DNA of 64,000 nt from Hydrogenophaga sp. Its GTDB lineage: Bacteria > Pseudomonadota > Gammaproteobacteria > Burkholderiales > Burkholderiaceae_C. The notes under the pieces are model-generated. The model ran no database searches. It was not told the origin of the DNA and saw nothing but the letters and a program-made list of their open reading frames with translations. The position numbers and the translations under genes were made by a program. Below are positions 1 to 7,571 of the stretch, one piece after another. The stretch lies in contig JAEUOT010000012.1 in the NCBI GenBank assembly GCA_016790705.1, forward strand, positions 28,543 through 92,542, read 5' to 3'. Position 1 is the stretch's first letter. Each line of letters begins with the position of its first letter.

Positions 1-86
1 ACGGTCTCCAGGACGCGAGGGCCCGGGTTGTAACTCGGAATCAGGACCAGGTGGCTGGTCGAGGCTGGGGGGGATCGCTCAGTCAT
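1..86 (-). CDS. Glycosyltransferase family 2, N-terminal fragment (runs off the window)
   Basis: Only the first 28 codons are present. The ATG at 84-86 begins a frame reading MTERSPPASTS followed by HLVLIPSYNPG, the first beta strand and SYNPG-type loop of family 2 (GT-A fold) glycosyltransferases, which bind the nucleotide sugar there. The start overlaps the stop of the upstream acyltransferase by 8 bp, so the two are translationally coupled. In aryl-polyene and xanthomonadin clusters a GT2 gene next to an acyltransferase is common and is thought to help attach the polyene to its lipid or sugar carrier. The family call rests on about 17 residues. Confidence 0.65.
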   Translation of the reverse strand, partial: MTERSPPASTSHLVLIPSYNPGPRVLET

Positions 87-855
87 GATGGGTGGACAGG
101 TCGGGCACGCGAACCTCGCGGCGGAAGCAGGCCTCCAGCTCGGCGGTGAAGGCGCTGTGGTCGGTCGGGGCGTCAAAGCGCGGGCCCAGGCGGGCCTGGA
201 CGACCAGCGGCAGGATAGGGGGGCGAAACAGCGGCCAGGTCTTGCCGAGGTAGGCGGTCGAGAAATCCAGCAGCACGGTCTGCACCGGCACGCCCGCGCG
301 TCGCGCGACCATGCCCAGCGTGGGCGGGAACGGGTCGACCGGGAAGCTGACCGTGCGGCTGCCCTCGGGAAACAGCACCAGGTGACCGCCTTCCTGCAGC
401 GCGTCGCAGCCGCGCGCGATGATCTGCAGGATGCCGTCGTTGCGCACATAGCGCGCCAGCCGCGCGGCCGAGCCGAACAGCGGGTTGTCCATCAGGCTGG
501 CCTTCATCACGCAGACCGCGTTGGGCAGGCGCGAGACCAGGATCACCGCGTCCAGCAACGACGGATGGTTGGCCGCGATGATCATGGGCCCTTCGTGGCG
601 CAGCTGTTCGATGGCGCTGAAGTCGAAGCGGCAGCCGCACACGGCCTGCAGCAGCCGCAGGTAGATGCGAAAACCGAAGCTGATCGCACGTCGTCCGAGC
701 TGCCGGCCGAACGACCGGGGCAGCACCGGATAGAGCAGCATCGCGAACGGCAGCCAGAACAGGCAGAGCGCCGCCAGGCTGCCCAGACCGATGTGCATGG
801 CGATGCGCTCGTACAGCCACCACAGCGGGCCGCGCGCGCGGGACGGATCACTCAT
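79..855 (-). CDS. Lysophospholipid acyltransferase-family protein (PlsC-like) of the aryl-polyene cluster
   Basis: A 258-residue inner-membrane acyltransferase. A hydrophobic segment at residues 24-46 is followed by the PlsC hallmarks: block I HPSLLD (His97, Asp102, the HX4D catalytic pair) and block III FPEGSRT at residues 162-168. The open frame extends upstream of 855, but that extension is Arg/Ser/Ala-rich shadow of the preceding gene, so the ATG at 855 is chosen; it overlaps the stop of the MipA-like gene by 8 bp. In polyene pigment clusters such enzymes are inferred to transfer the polyene acyl chain to a lipid head group; the substrate here is inferred. Confidence 0.85.
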   Translation of the reverse strand: MSDPSRARGPLWWLYERIAMHIGLGSLAALCLFWLPFAMLLYPVLPRSFGRQLGRRAISFGFRIYLRLLQAVCGCRFDFSAIEQLRHEGPMIIAANHPSLLDAVILVSRLPNAVCVMKASLMDNPLFGSAARLARYVRNDGILQIIARGCDALQEGGHLVLFPEGSRTVSFPVDPFPPTLGMVARRAGVPVQTVLLDFSTAYLGKTWPLFRPPILPLVVQARLGPRFDAPTDHSAFTAELEACFRREVRVPDLSTHHD

Positions 856-1705
856 CGACCCGCACGCGTTCGGCCGACTCCCCGAGGATCCAGGAGACCG
901 CGACGCCGCCCGCGACGTAGTTGCGCGTGCGTACCAGCGGGCTGTCGGCGAAGGTCGCGCCGCGCAGGCTGTCATAGCGCAGGAAGGCGCCGACCCAGGT
1001 CTTGTCGTACCGCTTGGAGACACCCAGGATGTACTGCATGCCGGCAAAGCCACCCTTGGCCTGGTAGGCCGGGCGGGTCGCCGTCGCGTTGGCGGCGTCG
1101 ACGCCGTAGAAGTACTGGTGCTGCTTGCGGTCGCCGAACAACGGACCGACCTGCATGCCGGCGTTCCAGTCGGTGAGACCGGGAAGGCCGCCGAAATCCA
1201 CGTTCAGCTTGGGGTGGAACACCCAGCCGATGCTTTTGGGGTGGCGTTCGAGGGTGAACGCGGCGCGCAAGGGCACCAGCAGCTTCAGCTCCTGGCGCCG
1301 GTTCTCCGACTGCCACAGCGTGAGGTTCAGTTGCGGACCGACCTCGACGTTGGCGCGCAGGTCGGGCATGCCCTCGCGCACGTGGATGTCCCGGCTGTAG
1401 GCCGGCGGCGACAGGGCGCCGGAGACGGTCAGCTTCAAGCGGTCGGTCTCGAAGAGCTGTGCCCGCACGCCCTCCCTGTCCGCCTTGAGGAACTCGCCGC
1501 GGTACACGAAATAGGGCGTGGGCAGCACGAAGGCCTGTCGCTGGTCGGAGCCGCGATAGGCCGGGAAACTCACCGTGGCGACACCCACGCCGGCCTCCCA
1601 CAGCGGCTTTTCCACGTCGGCCCATGCCGACCCGGCCAGGGTCGGGCCCAGGACCAGGGCGGCCAGCAAGGCCAGCGGCTTCGGAGCGGAATACGGTCGC
1701 TTCAT
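848..1705 (-). CDS. MipA/OmpV family outer-membrane protein
   Basis: A 285-residue protein with a signal peptide ending SAWA (cleavage about residue 29), then alternating amphipathic strands and a start WEAGVGVATVSFPAYRGSDQ that matches the MipA/OmpV family, in which YRGSDQ is conserved. The C-terminus has the aromatic/aliphatic alternation of a barrel strand (VAGGVAVSWIL) but then a charged tail. The ATG at 1703-1705 overlaps the stop of the halogenase-like gene by 4 bp (ATGA), so it belongs to that operon. MipA scaffolds murein enzymes in E. coli, but most family members have no defined function. An outer-membrane barrel inside a pigment cluster suggests export or anchoring of the product; that is inference. 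Confidence 0.85.
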   Translation of the reverse strand: MKRPYSAPKPLALLAALVLGPTLAGSAWADVEKPLWEAGVGVATVSFPAYRGSDQRQAFVLPTPYFVYRGEFLKADREGVRAQLFETDRLKLTVSGALSPPAYSRDIHVREGMPDLRANVEVGPQLNLTLWQSENRRQELKLLVPLRAAFTLERHPKSIGWVFHPKLNVDFGGLPGLTDWNAGMQVGPLFGDRKQHQYFYGVDAANATATRPAYQAKGGFAGMQYILGVSKRYDKTWVGAFLRYDSLRGATFADSPLVRTRNYVAGGVAVSWILGESAERVRVDE

Positions 1706-3039
1706 GCGTTGTACACGGCGGGGTCGTCCACCTTGCGGATGTTGAAACGGCGGCGCTGCCAGGCCTGGAACGCCCGCCGGGGCTGCGTGATGTTGGCGAA
1801 GTAGTACAGGCCCTTGAAGAACAGGATCGAGCGCCAGATCGGGGTCTTGCCGAACACGTCGCCGGCCAGCACCGAAAGGATGGCCTCCTTGACGCGCAGC
1901 ACATTGCGCGGACCCATGAGGAAGTCGCGCATGATGGGATTGGTGACGCGGTAGATGAACCAGGAGAACTCCTTGGGGCCGTGGCGCATCACGCGGTCGA
2001 AGCGCTTGAGGGCCGCGCCGGTCTGTGCCGGCTGGCGCAGGCAGGTGTCGATGGTGTCCGCGCCGACGACCGCGCTGTGCATCGCCAGCCAGACGCCCGA
2101 TGAAAAGACAGGATCGATGAACGCATAGGCGTCGCCGAGCATGAGGTAGCTCTGGCCATGGTTGCGTTCGGAAACGTAAGAGAAGTTGCCGGTGGCTTCC
2201 ACCGGGCTGACCTGCGTCGCCATCGACAGGCGCTCGGCCAGCGGCGGACAGGTCGCGATGTTGTCCGTCAGGAACTGCTGCAGGCTGCGCGATCCCTTGG
2301 TCTTCATGTGGTACGGCCAGGTGACCATGCCGATGCTGGTCGTGCCGTTGGTCAGCGGAATGAACCAGAACCAGCCGTGGGCGAACCAGAAGATGCGGAT
2401 GTTGCCCTCGTCGTATCCTTCGCCCCGCGAGGTGCCGTCGAAATGGGCGTAGATCGCCGAGCTGTTGTGACGCGGGTTGCGGTGCTTGATGCGGAAGCGG
2501 TTGGCCAGAAAGGTGTCGCGGCCCGAGGCGTCCACCACGAAGCGGGCCCGCCATTGCAGCGACCGGCCCTCGTCGTCCACCGCGCGCACATCGGCGCCGC
2601 CTTCGGCCAGGAACTCGACGGCGGTGACCTTCACGCCCTCGAAGGCCTGCGCGCCCTTGTCACGGGCGTTGCGGAACAGGATCTGGTCGAAATCGGCGCG
2701 CCGCACCTGGTAGGCGTGCGGCATGGACTTGTCCCAGGCGTCGGCGAAATAGAAGGTCTGCGAGCGGCCGTGTTCCATCGAGACGAATTCGGCGCCCGGC
2801 TTGTACATGCCGATGGCCTTGATCTCGTCGGCAATGCCCATCTTCTCGAACAGGGGCAGGTTGGCCGGCAACAGCGATTCGCCGATGTGAAAACGCGGGT
2901 GGTGGGCCTTTTCGAGCAGCACCACCTGGTGCCCTTTTTCAGCGAGAAGACTGGCGACAGTGGCACCCGCCGGGCCACCGCCGATGACGAGAACATCGCA
3001 GGAAAGGCTGCCTGCTTCTGCCTGGGCCGGGGAGTTCAT
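1702..3039 (-). CDS. FAD-dependent halogenase-like oxidoreductase (first of two)
   Basis: A 445-residue flavoprotein. The Rossmann motif GGGPAGA lies at residues 20-26 and GES at 53-55. Lys80 sits in YKPGAEF, the position of the catalytic lysine of flavin-dependent halogenases. W223-F-W225-F-I-P228 is the WxWxIP motif that separates halogenases from monooxygenases. GDA at 302-304 and DPVFSSG at 309-315 complete the FAD site. Such enzymes use FADH2, O2 and a halide to make enzyme-bound HOCl or HOBr. A longer start at 3102 is possible, but its N-terminal addition is Pro/Arg-rich and unlike the family, so the ATG at 3039 is preferred. The neighbouring ketosynthases suggest an aryl-polyene substrate, as in brominated xanthomonadins. 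Geranylgeranyl-reductase-like activity is the alternative. Confidence 0.8.
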   Translation of the reverse strand: MNSPAQAEAGSLSCDVLVIGGGPAGATVASLLAEKGHQVVLLEKAHHPRFHIGESLLPANLPLFEKMGIADEIKAIGMYKPGAEFVSMEHGRSQTFYFADAWDKSMPHAYQVRRADFDQILFRNARDKGAQAFEGVKVTAVEFLAEGGADVRAVDDEGRSLQWRARFVVDASGRDTFLANRFRIKHRNPRHNSSAIYAHFDGTSRGEGYDEGNIRIFWFAHGWFWFIPLTNGTTSIGMVTWPYHMKTKGSRSLQQFLTDNIATCPPLAERLSMATQVSPVEATGNFSYVSERNHGQSYLMLGDAYAFIDPVFSSGVWLAMHSAVVGADTIDTCLRQPAQTGAALKRFDRVMRHGPKEFSWFIYRVTNPIMRDFLMGPRNVLRVKEAILSVLAGDVFGKTPIWRSILFFKGLYYFANITQPRRAFQAWQRRRFNIRKVDDPAVYNA

Positions 3040-3114
3040 GATGGGTCTCGGACGTGCGGTGCAGAGGCCGCCGGGAGGGAGCCGACGGCTGCCCTCCATC
3101 ATAGTGGCTCGGTG

Positions 3115-4743
3115 TCAGGCCACGGCGACAGGCAGCATGGGGGCGGCGCCCTCGGGACAGTGGTGCTCGGCCACCCGTTCTGCCAGCGATCCGGCATCCA
3201 GCGCCGGATGCTCGCTCAGCGCGCGAGCCAGGATTTCCGCGGCCAGCGCATGCAGCCTGTCGTGGGAGTCCCGGATGCGCTGGACGAAGGCGTCGCTGTC
3301 CAGGGTGTCGTTGAGGCTGCGATTGAGTTCGGCGAACCACGGCAGCGCCGCCTGGTCCAGCATCACAGGCGGGTTGCGCCGTGCGCTCACGCCCGACCAG
3401 GTGCGCAGGAACGCCTGCACCGCAGCGTTGAGCGCCTGGCAGCGCGCCAGTTGGGGCTGCAGCGCGGCCATCGAACCCAGGTCGGTCAGGCGGTCGTGGA
3501 ATACGAACTGTGCCAGCACGCCCCAGTAGTAGCTGTAGTCCCAGATCACTTTGACCGGCAACACCTCGGGGTCGCCGAAGATGGCGTACTGATCCTGGTA
3601 CAGGGTCAGGGTGCTGTCGTAGAACGAGTGCAGCAGTTGGTCGAACACCTGCGCCCGGGCGCCCAGGCGCCCACCCTGGCGGTCAGTCGCGATCAGTTCG
3701 GTGATGAAGGTGTTGCTGATGCCGATGAAGTCGCTGCCGGGCGAGTAGAACGGGTCCAGGAACAGGCCCGCCTCGCCGGTCAGGGCCCAGCGGTCGGCCG
3801 AGAAGAGCTGGCGGCAGCCGTAGGAGAAGCGCTTGAAGAAGGCGAAGTCCTGCAGCAGGTGGCGCTTGCCGTCGAGCTCGTCGAACAGCAGCGGCTGGTG
3901 GACGCGGAACCAGTCCATGGCCTTTTCGAAGGTGTCCATGGACGCCAGCGGGTGGTGGGCCGGGTCGGCCACGATGCCGACCGAGTGCGAGCCGGAGGAC
4001 AGCGGGATCAGCCAGACCCAGTAGCCGGCACCGACGAGGTGGTTGGTGGACAGCCAGCGCGCCGGCGGGTCGCAGCGCTCGCGCCAGGCCATGTTGTCGG
4101 TCCAGCGGTCGATTTCGATGCGGTCCTTGATGCGGAACCACACCGCGTGTGCGGCATGGTCGTTGGGCTCGGCCAGTCCCAGTTTGCGCTTGATCAGGCC
4201 GGCGCGGCCGCAGGCGTCGACCACCCATCGGGCGGTGACGCTGTGCGATTCAGCGCCGAGGCTGAACGCGACGCGGTGCATCGCGGCGGGGTCCTGCTCG
4301 CTGCCGGCCAGGTCCAGGCTGCGCACCAGCGAGCCTTCGATCACCTCGATGCCGCGCCGACGGGCTTCGGCGACCAGGAAATTCTCGAAGATGCCCCGGT
4401 CGATCTGGTAGCTCGGGACCGACAGGTGGCGGCTGGCGCCGATTTCGGTCACCTGGTCCAGGTCGCGCCGGCCCTCGGAGAAGAAGAAGCGGAACCCGAA
4501 CTTGCGCAGGTGCTTCTCGCGCAGGTGATCACCGAGGCCGATGACTTTGTCGAAGTAGTGGGCGCCGATTTCGACGGTCGATTCGCCCACCTTGTGCGCG
4601 GCCTCGGGCGCGGGCAGGCCGCGCCGTTCGAGCACCAGCACGTCAATGGTGGGGTCGCGCCGCTTGAGTTGCATCGCCAGCGTCAGGCCTGCCAGGCCGC
4701 CGCCCAGGATCACGACGTCGCGTGGGGAGGGTGGGTGTTCCAT
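3115..4743 (-). CDS. FAD-dependent halogenase-like oxidoreductase (second of two)
   Basis: A 542-residue flavoprotein related to but clearly different from the 1702-3039 product. It has GGGLAG at residues 14-19, KVGEST at 51-56, Lys81 in LRKFGFRF at the halogenase catalytic-lysine position, and W242-V-W244-L-I-P247 as the WxWxIP motif. EAGLFLDPFYSPG resembles the distal FAD-binding segment. An extra C-terminal region of about 150 residues distinguishes it from the shorter paralogue. The ATG at 4743 directly precedes the Rossmann strand; an extension to 4776 is possible but unneeded. It follows the KS-like gene by 29 nt and is probably cotranscribed. Whether it halogenates, or is an inactive partner or desaturase, cannot be decided from sequence. 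Confidence 0.78.
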   Translation of the reverse strand: MEHPPSPRDVVILGGGLAGLTLAMQLKRRDPTIDVLVLERRGLPAPEAAHKVGESTVEIGAHYFDKVIGLGDHLREKHLRKFGFRFFFSEGRRDLDQVTEIGASRHLSVPSYQIDRGIFENFLVAEARRRGIEVIEGSLVRSLDLAGSEQDPAAMHRVAFSLGAESHSVTARWVVDACGRAGLIKRKLGLAEPNDHAAHAVWFRIKDRIEIDRWTDNMAWRERCDPPARWLSTNHLVGAGYWVWLIPLSSGSHSVGIVADPAHHPLASMDTFEKAMDWFRVHQPLLFDELDGKRHLLQDFAFFKRFSYGCRQLFSADRWALTGEAGLFLDPFYSPGSDFIGISNTFITELIATDRQGGRLGARAQVFDQLLHSFYDSTLTLYQDQYAIFGDPEVLPVKVIWDYSYYWGVLAQFVFHDRLTDLGSMAALQPQLARCQALNAAVQAFLRTWSGVSARRNPPVMLDQAALPWFAELNRSLNDTLDSDAFVQRIRDSHDRLHALAAEILARALSEHPALDAGSLAERVAEHHCPEGAAPMLPVAVA

Positions 4744-4772
4744 GGGCGCAGTATCGCCGCAATCCTGCCCCT

Positions 4773-5570
4773 TCACGGGCAGTAGCGCAGGGACAGCGAC
4801 TGGTGGGTGCCGAGCGGCCAGGCGCCTTCTGCCGCCTCACGGCGGGCCAGCCACTCGAACATCGGCAGGGCGGCCGCCATGGCGTTTCGCTGCAGCGGCT
4901 GCACCTGTGCGCCCTGCGGTTCGGGGGGCGGGACCGGATGCGAGGTGACGGTGGCCGTGAGGCTGGCGTTCGGGTGGCCATCACCGTGTGGCGCCAGCAC
5001 CAGCGCCACCGCGAGCGCGGATTCGCTGGCGGTGGTGTGGGTCAGAGCGCCGACGGCTGCGGTGTCGTAGGCCACATAGAGCACCGGCTGCTGCTCGGCT
5101 TCACACTGCACCAGCGCTTCCAGCAGGCCTTGGGCGAAGCTGCATGCGGCGCCGCTGACGGCGGTGTGGGCGTGGCCGTTGTGGTTGAGCTGGCTCCAGA
5201 AGCCGGCGGGCGCGTTGTGGATCGAATGGAGGAACCGGGTCGGCGAAACCAGCGTGGGGGTGTGCACCAGCGTCCGGCAGAGGTCGTCTATCACCGGCAG
5301 GTCGCCGTGGGTCGAGGCAAACACGGCCAGCAGGCTGCCCGGGTCGCGCCCGCTGGCCGCCACAGCCTCCTCGGCGGCGGCCAGCGCCAGCGCGACGGTC
5401 TGGGGCGCGCGTCGGCGCTCGGCCGGGGGCAGCCGCGCGGGTGGCGGAATGGGACAGGGGGGCTGCACGGGTGCCAGGCGGCCGCTGAGCACCTCGCCCG
5501 CCACCGCCCAGCCGGGCATGAAGGGCGCCCAGAGCGAGACGCCTTCGATGCTGGCGCGAAGGGGGGTCAT
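4773..5570 (-). CDS. Beta-ketoacyl synthase chain-length-factor-like protein
   Basis: A 265-residue protein resembling the N-terminal half of a ketoacyl synthase (Ketoacyl-synt_2 type). It has SGAACSFAQGLLEAL around Cys143, but lacks the downstream HGT and KxxxGH histidine/lysine motifs. In aryl-polyene systems such a short KS-like subunit pairs with the full ketosynthase as a chain-length factor. The start ATG overlaps the stop of the 5567-6772 ketosynthase by 4 bp (ATGA), fitting a stoichiometric KS-CLF pair. The N-terminal 55 residues are Pro-rich. Confidence 0.8.
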   Translation of the reverse strand: MTPLRASIEGVSLWAPFMPGWAVAGEVLSGRLAPVQPPCPIPPPARLPPAERRRAPQTVALALAAAEEAVAASGRDPGSLLAVFASTHGDLPVIDDLCRTLVHTPTLVSPTRFLHSIHNAPAGFWSQLNHNGHAHTAVSGAACSFAQGLLEALVQCEAEQQPVLYVAYDTAAVGALTHTTASESALAVALVLAPHGDGHPNASLTATVTSHPVPPPEPQGAQVQPLQRNAMAAALPMFEWLARREAAEGAWPLGTHQSLSLRYCP

Positions 5571-6772
5571 GCGCCGGCTCCGCGCCCGAACAGCAGGACG
5601 GAATTGCTGCCGCCGAAGGCGAAGGCGTGACTGGCCGCGCAGCCGATGTCTTGCCGCACCGGACGGAGCAACAGGTGGTGGGCCATGGCGGGTTCCGGTG
5701 TCCGGGTCTGCACGGTGCCGGGCAGCAGGCCGTCGCGCAGCGCCAGCAGGGTGAACACGGCGCCGAGCGCGCCGGCTGCGCCCAGCGTGTGGCCGGTCAT
5801 GCCCTTGGTCGAACTGGCGGGCGTGCCCGGCGCAAAGCGTTGCGCGATTAGCCGGGCCTCGACCTCGTCGTTCTTGGGCGTGGCGGTGCCGTGCAGGTGC
5901 AGGTAGCCGATGTCCGCGGTCGTCAGGCCGGCCCGCTTCAGCGCCATCTCCAGCGCTGCGGCCGCACCCACGCCCTCCGGGTCTGGCGCGGAGAGGTGGT
6001 GCGCGTCGCTGGACTCGCCGTGACCCAGCAGCAGCAGATCGCCGTCACCGCGCTCCAGCAGGGCGAACGCGGCCGCTTCGCCGATGCTGATGCCCTGACG
6101 GTTCACGTCGAACGGTCGGCAGGGCTCGGGCGACACCAGCTGAAGCGCGTGAAACCCGAACAGCACGCTGCCGCAGAGGCTGTCCACGCCGCCGACCACC
6201 GCCGCGTCCGCCAGGCCCAGGCGAATCAGGCGCTCGGCGGCGGCAAAGGCCTTGGCGCTGGAGGAACAGGCGGTCGAGATGCTCAGTTCGATGCCCTGCA
6301 GACCCAGGGCCTCTTTCACGAAACCGGTGAGTGAGTGCAGGGTGTGCAGGCTGCGGTTGTCCGGCTGGGGTGGAAAACGACCGGTGACCGCCAGCGCCGC
6401 GTAGCCGTCCTCGGTTTCCCCGATGCTGGCGGTGGACGAACCCAGGACGAGGGCGACGCGCCCGGCGCCGTGGCGAGCGACCGCCTGCGCGACGCTCTCT
6501 GCGAAGCCATCCGCCAGCAGACCCCGCCAGGCCAGGCGGTTGTTGCGGCAATCCCAGTGTGAAAACCGGCCGGGCAGCGCCTGCTCAAGCCCGTCCACGC
6601 GACCGACCCAGGTCTGCGGCGCCTCCACCAAGGGCCGCGCGCCGAAGTCGTGGAGTCCCAGCGGTTGCAGCCCACTGCGTCCCGACGCGACCGCAGCCTG
6701 CATCGCCTGGCAGCCGTCGCCCAGCGCGGAGACGGCGGTGAAGGCGCTGACACGAAGGGGAGGGATGGGCAC
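5567..6772 (-). CDS. Beta-ketoacyl-[acyl-carrier-protein] synthase (FabF/ApeO-like) of the aryl-polyene cluster
   Basis: A 401-residue thiolase-fold condensing enzyme with the full set of KS residues: Cys169 in STACSSS, His294 in HLHGTATPKND, and Lys323 and His328 in STKGMTGHTLGAAG. The C-terminus carries SHAFAFGGSNS, where most FabF proteins have NSFGFGGTN. It condenses malonyl-ACP onto a growing polyene chain with its partner at 4773-5570. The frame is open to 7081, but that extension crosses the divergent promoter at 6849; a GTG at 6772 begins exactly where KS homology starts (VPIPPLRVSAFTAVSALGDG). No good ribosome-binding site is visible, so the start is approximate. Confidence 0.88.
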   Translation of the reverse strand: MPIPPLRVSAFTAVSALGDGCQAMQAAVASGRSGLQPLGLHDFGARPLVEAPQTWVGRVDGLEQALPGRFSHWDCRNNRLAWRGLLADGFAESVAQAVARHGAGRVALVLGSSTASIGETEDGYAALAVTGRFPPQPDNRSLHTLHSLTGFVKEALGLQGIELSISTACSSSAKAFAAAERLIRLGLADAAVVGGVDSLCGSVLFGFHALQLVSPEPCRPFDVNRQGISIGEAAAFALLERGDGDLLLLGHGESSDAHHLSAPDPEGVGAAAALEMALKRAGLTTADIGYLHLHGTATPKNDEVEARLIAQRFAPGTPASSTKGMTGHTLGAAGALGAVFTLLALRDGLLPGTVQTRTPEPAMAHHLLLRPVRQDIGCAASHAFAFGGSNSVLLFGRGAGA

Positions 6773-6848
6773 GGCTGGCGAAGGGGTGACAGGATGGGCT
6801 GGCGCATTGTAGGGAGCGGATGCAGGCGCCCGTGCCCGCCCGGCTCGG

Positions 6849-6854
6849 TAAAAT
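6849..6854 (+). promoter_or_regulatory. Candidate -10 element for the 6882 gene
   Basis: TAAAAT followed by TTCGGG lies about 28 bases before the ATG of the membrane-protein gene. This TAAAAT-TTCGGG layout is like the TATAAT-TTCCGGG in front of lysC in the same window. The -35 is weak. It sits in the 109-base divergent gap between the ketosynthase start and 6882. Confidence 0.5.
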
Positions 6855-6881
6855 TTCGGGCTTTCCCCCGAGCTGTCCACC

Positions 6882-7562
6882 ATGCGTTTGCCCAACACCT
6901 TCGATGCCGACCGTCCCGCTGCGGGACATGGGTGGAAAGCCGTCGCCGTGGTGCTGGTCGCCGTTGCCTGGGCCTGGGCGGCGCATGTCGCCAGTTCCCA
7001 GGGCGAGCCGGCGGCCTGGGGGGTCCTGCTGGCGATCCTGCCAGCGAGCACCGCCGTGGTGGTGGCGCTGTGGCGCACCACGCGGCGATGGATTGCGGTG
7101 GCGCTGGCGGCAGGACTGGCGATCGCGCTGGCGACGCTCTGGCCGTGGTTGCTGACGCAGGTGGCCCTGCTGTTCCTGGTCGAGCAACTGGGGGTCTATG
7201 CGCTGCTGGCCGCGCTGTTCGGCCGTTCCCTTCGCGGGCCGGGCGAATCGCTGGTGACCCAATTGGCCCGACGGGTCCATGGCGGCGTGCTGTCGGCCGC
7301 CCAGGAGCGCTACACGCGCAAGGTGACGGTGGCCTGGACGCTGTATTTCATCGGGATCGGGCTGCTGTCGGTGCTGCTGTTTGTCTTTGCGCCGCCCGCA
7401 GTCTGGTCCCTGTTCGCGAACGTGTTGGCCGGTCCGTTGATCGGACTGATGTTCGTGGCCGAATTCCTGTGCCGTCGCGTGGCGCTTGCAGGCGAAGACA
7501 ACGCCGGTTTTGCCGACGCCATCCGGGCCTGGAAGGCCCACAACGCCCAGAAGGCACCCTGA
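6882..7562 (+). CDS. COG4648-type membrane protein associated with polyene biosynthesis
   Basis: A 226-residue integral membrane protein with roughly six hydrophobic helices (about residues 17-37, 45-64, 70-92, 95-108, 145-168 and 172-195) joined by short Arg-rich loops. The block RVHGGVLSAAQERYTRKVTVAWTLYF resembles the COG4648 family, which is typically found next to aryl-polyene/xanthomonadin genes and sometimes annotated as a ketosynthase by association. It is divergent from the ketosynthase and ends 9 bases before dnaE, so it may be cotranscribed with dnaE. The molecular role is unknown; a membrane scaffold or transport role is inference. Family assignment is moderate. Confidence 0.7.
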   Translation: MRLPNTFDADRPAAGHGWKAVAVVLVAVAWAWAAHVASSQGEPAAWGVLLAILPASTAVVVALWRTTRRWIAVALAAGLAIALATLWPWLLTQVALLFLVEQLGVYALLAALFGRSLRGPGESLVTQLARRVHGGVLSAAQERYTRKVTVAWTLYFIGIGLLSVLLFVFAPPAVWSLFANVLAGPLIGLMFVAEFLCRRVALAGEDNAGFADAIRAWKAHNAQKAP

Positions 7563-7571
7563 TTCCCCCCG

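Noticed and set aside
85-1176. Long plus-strand open frame opposite the acyltransferase and MipA-like genes
   Set aside because: His/Arg/Gln-rich antisense shadow typical of high-GC DNA, with no recognisable domain; the minus-strand genes explain the region.
2158-4785. 875-codon plus-strand open frame opposite the two halogenase-like genes
   Set aside because: Antisense shadow: composition is that of the complement of the flavoproteins, without motifs or start signals.
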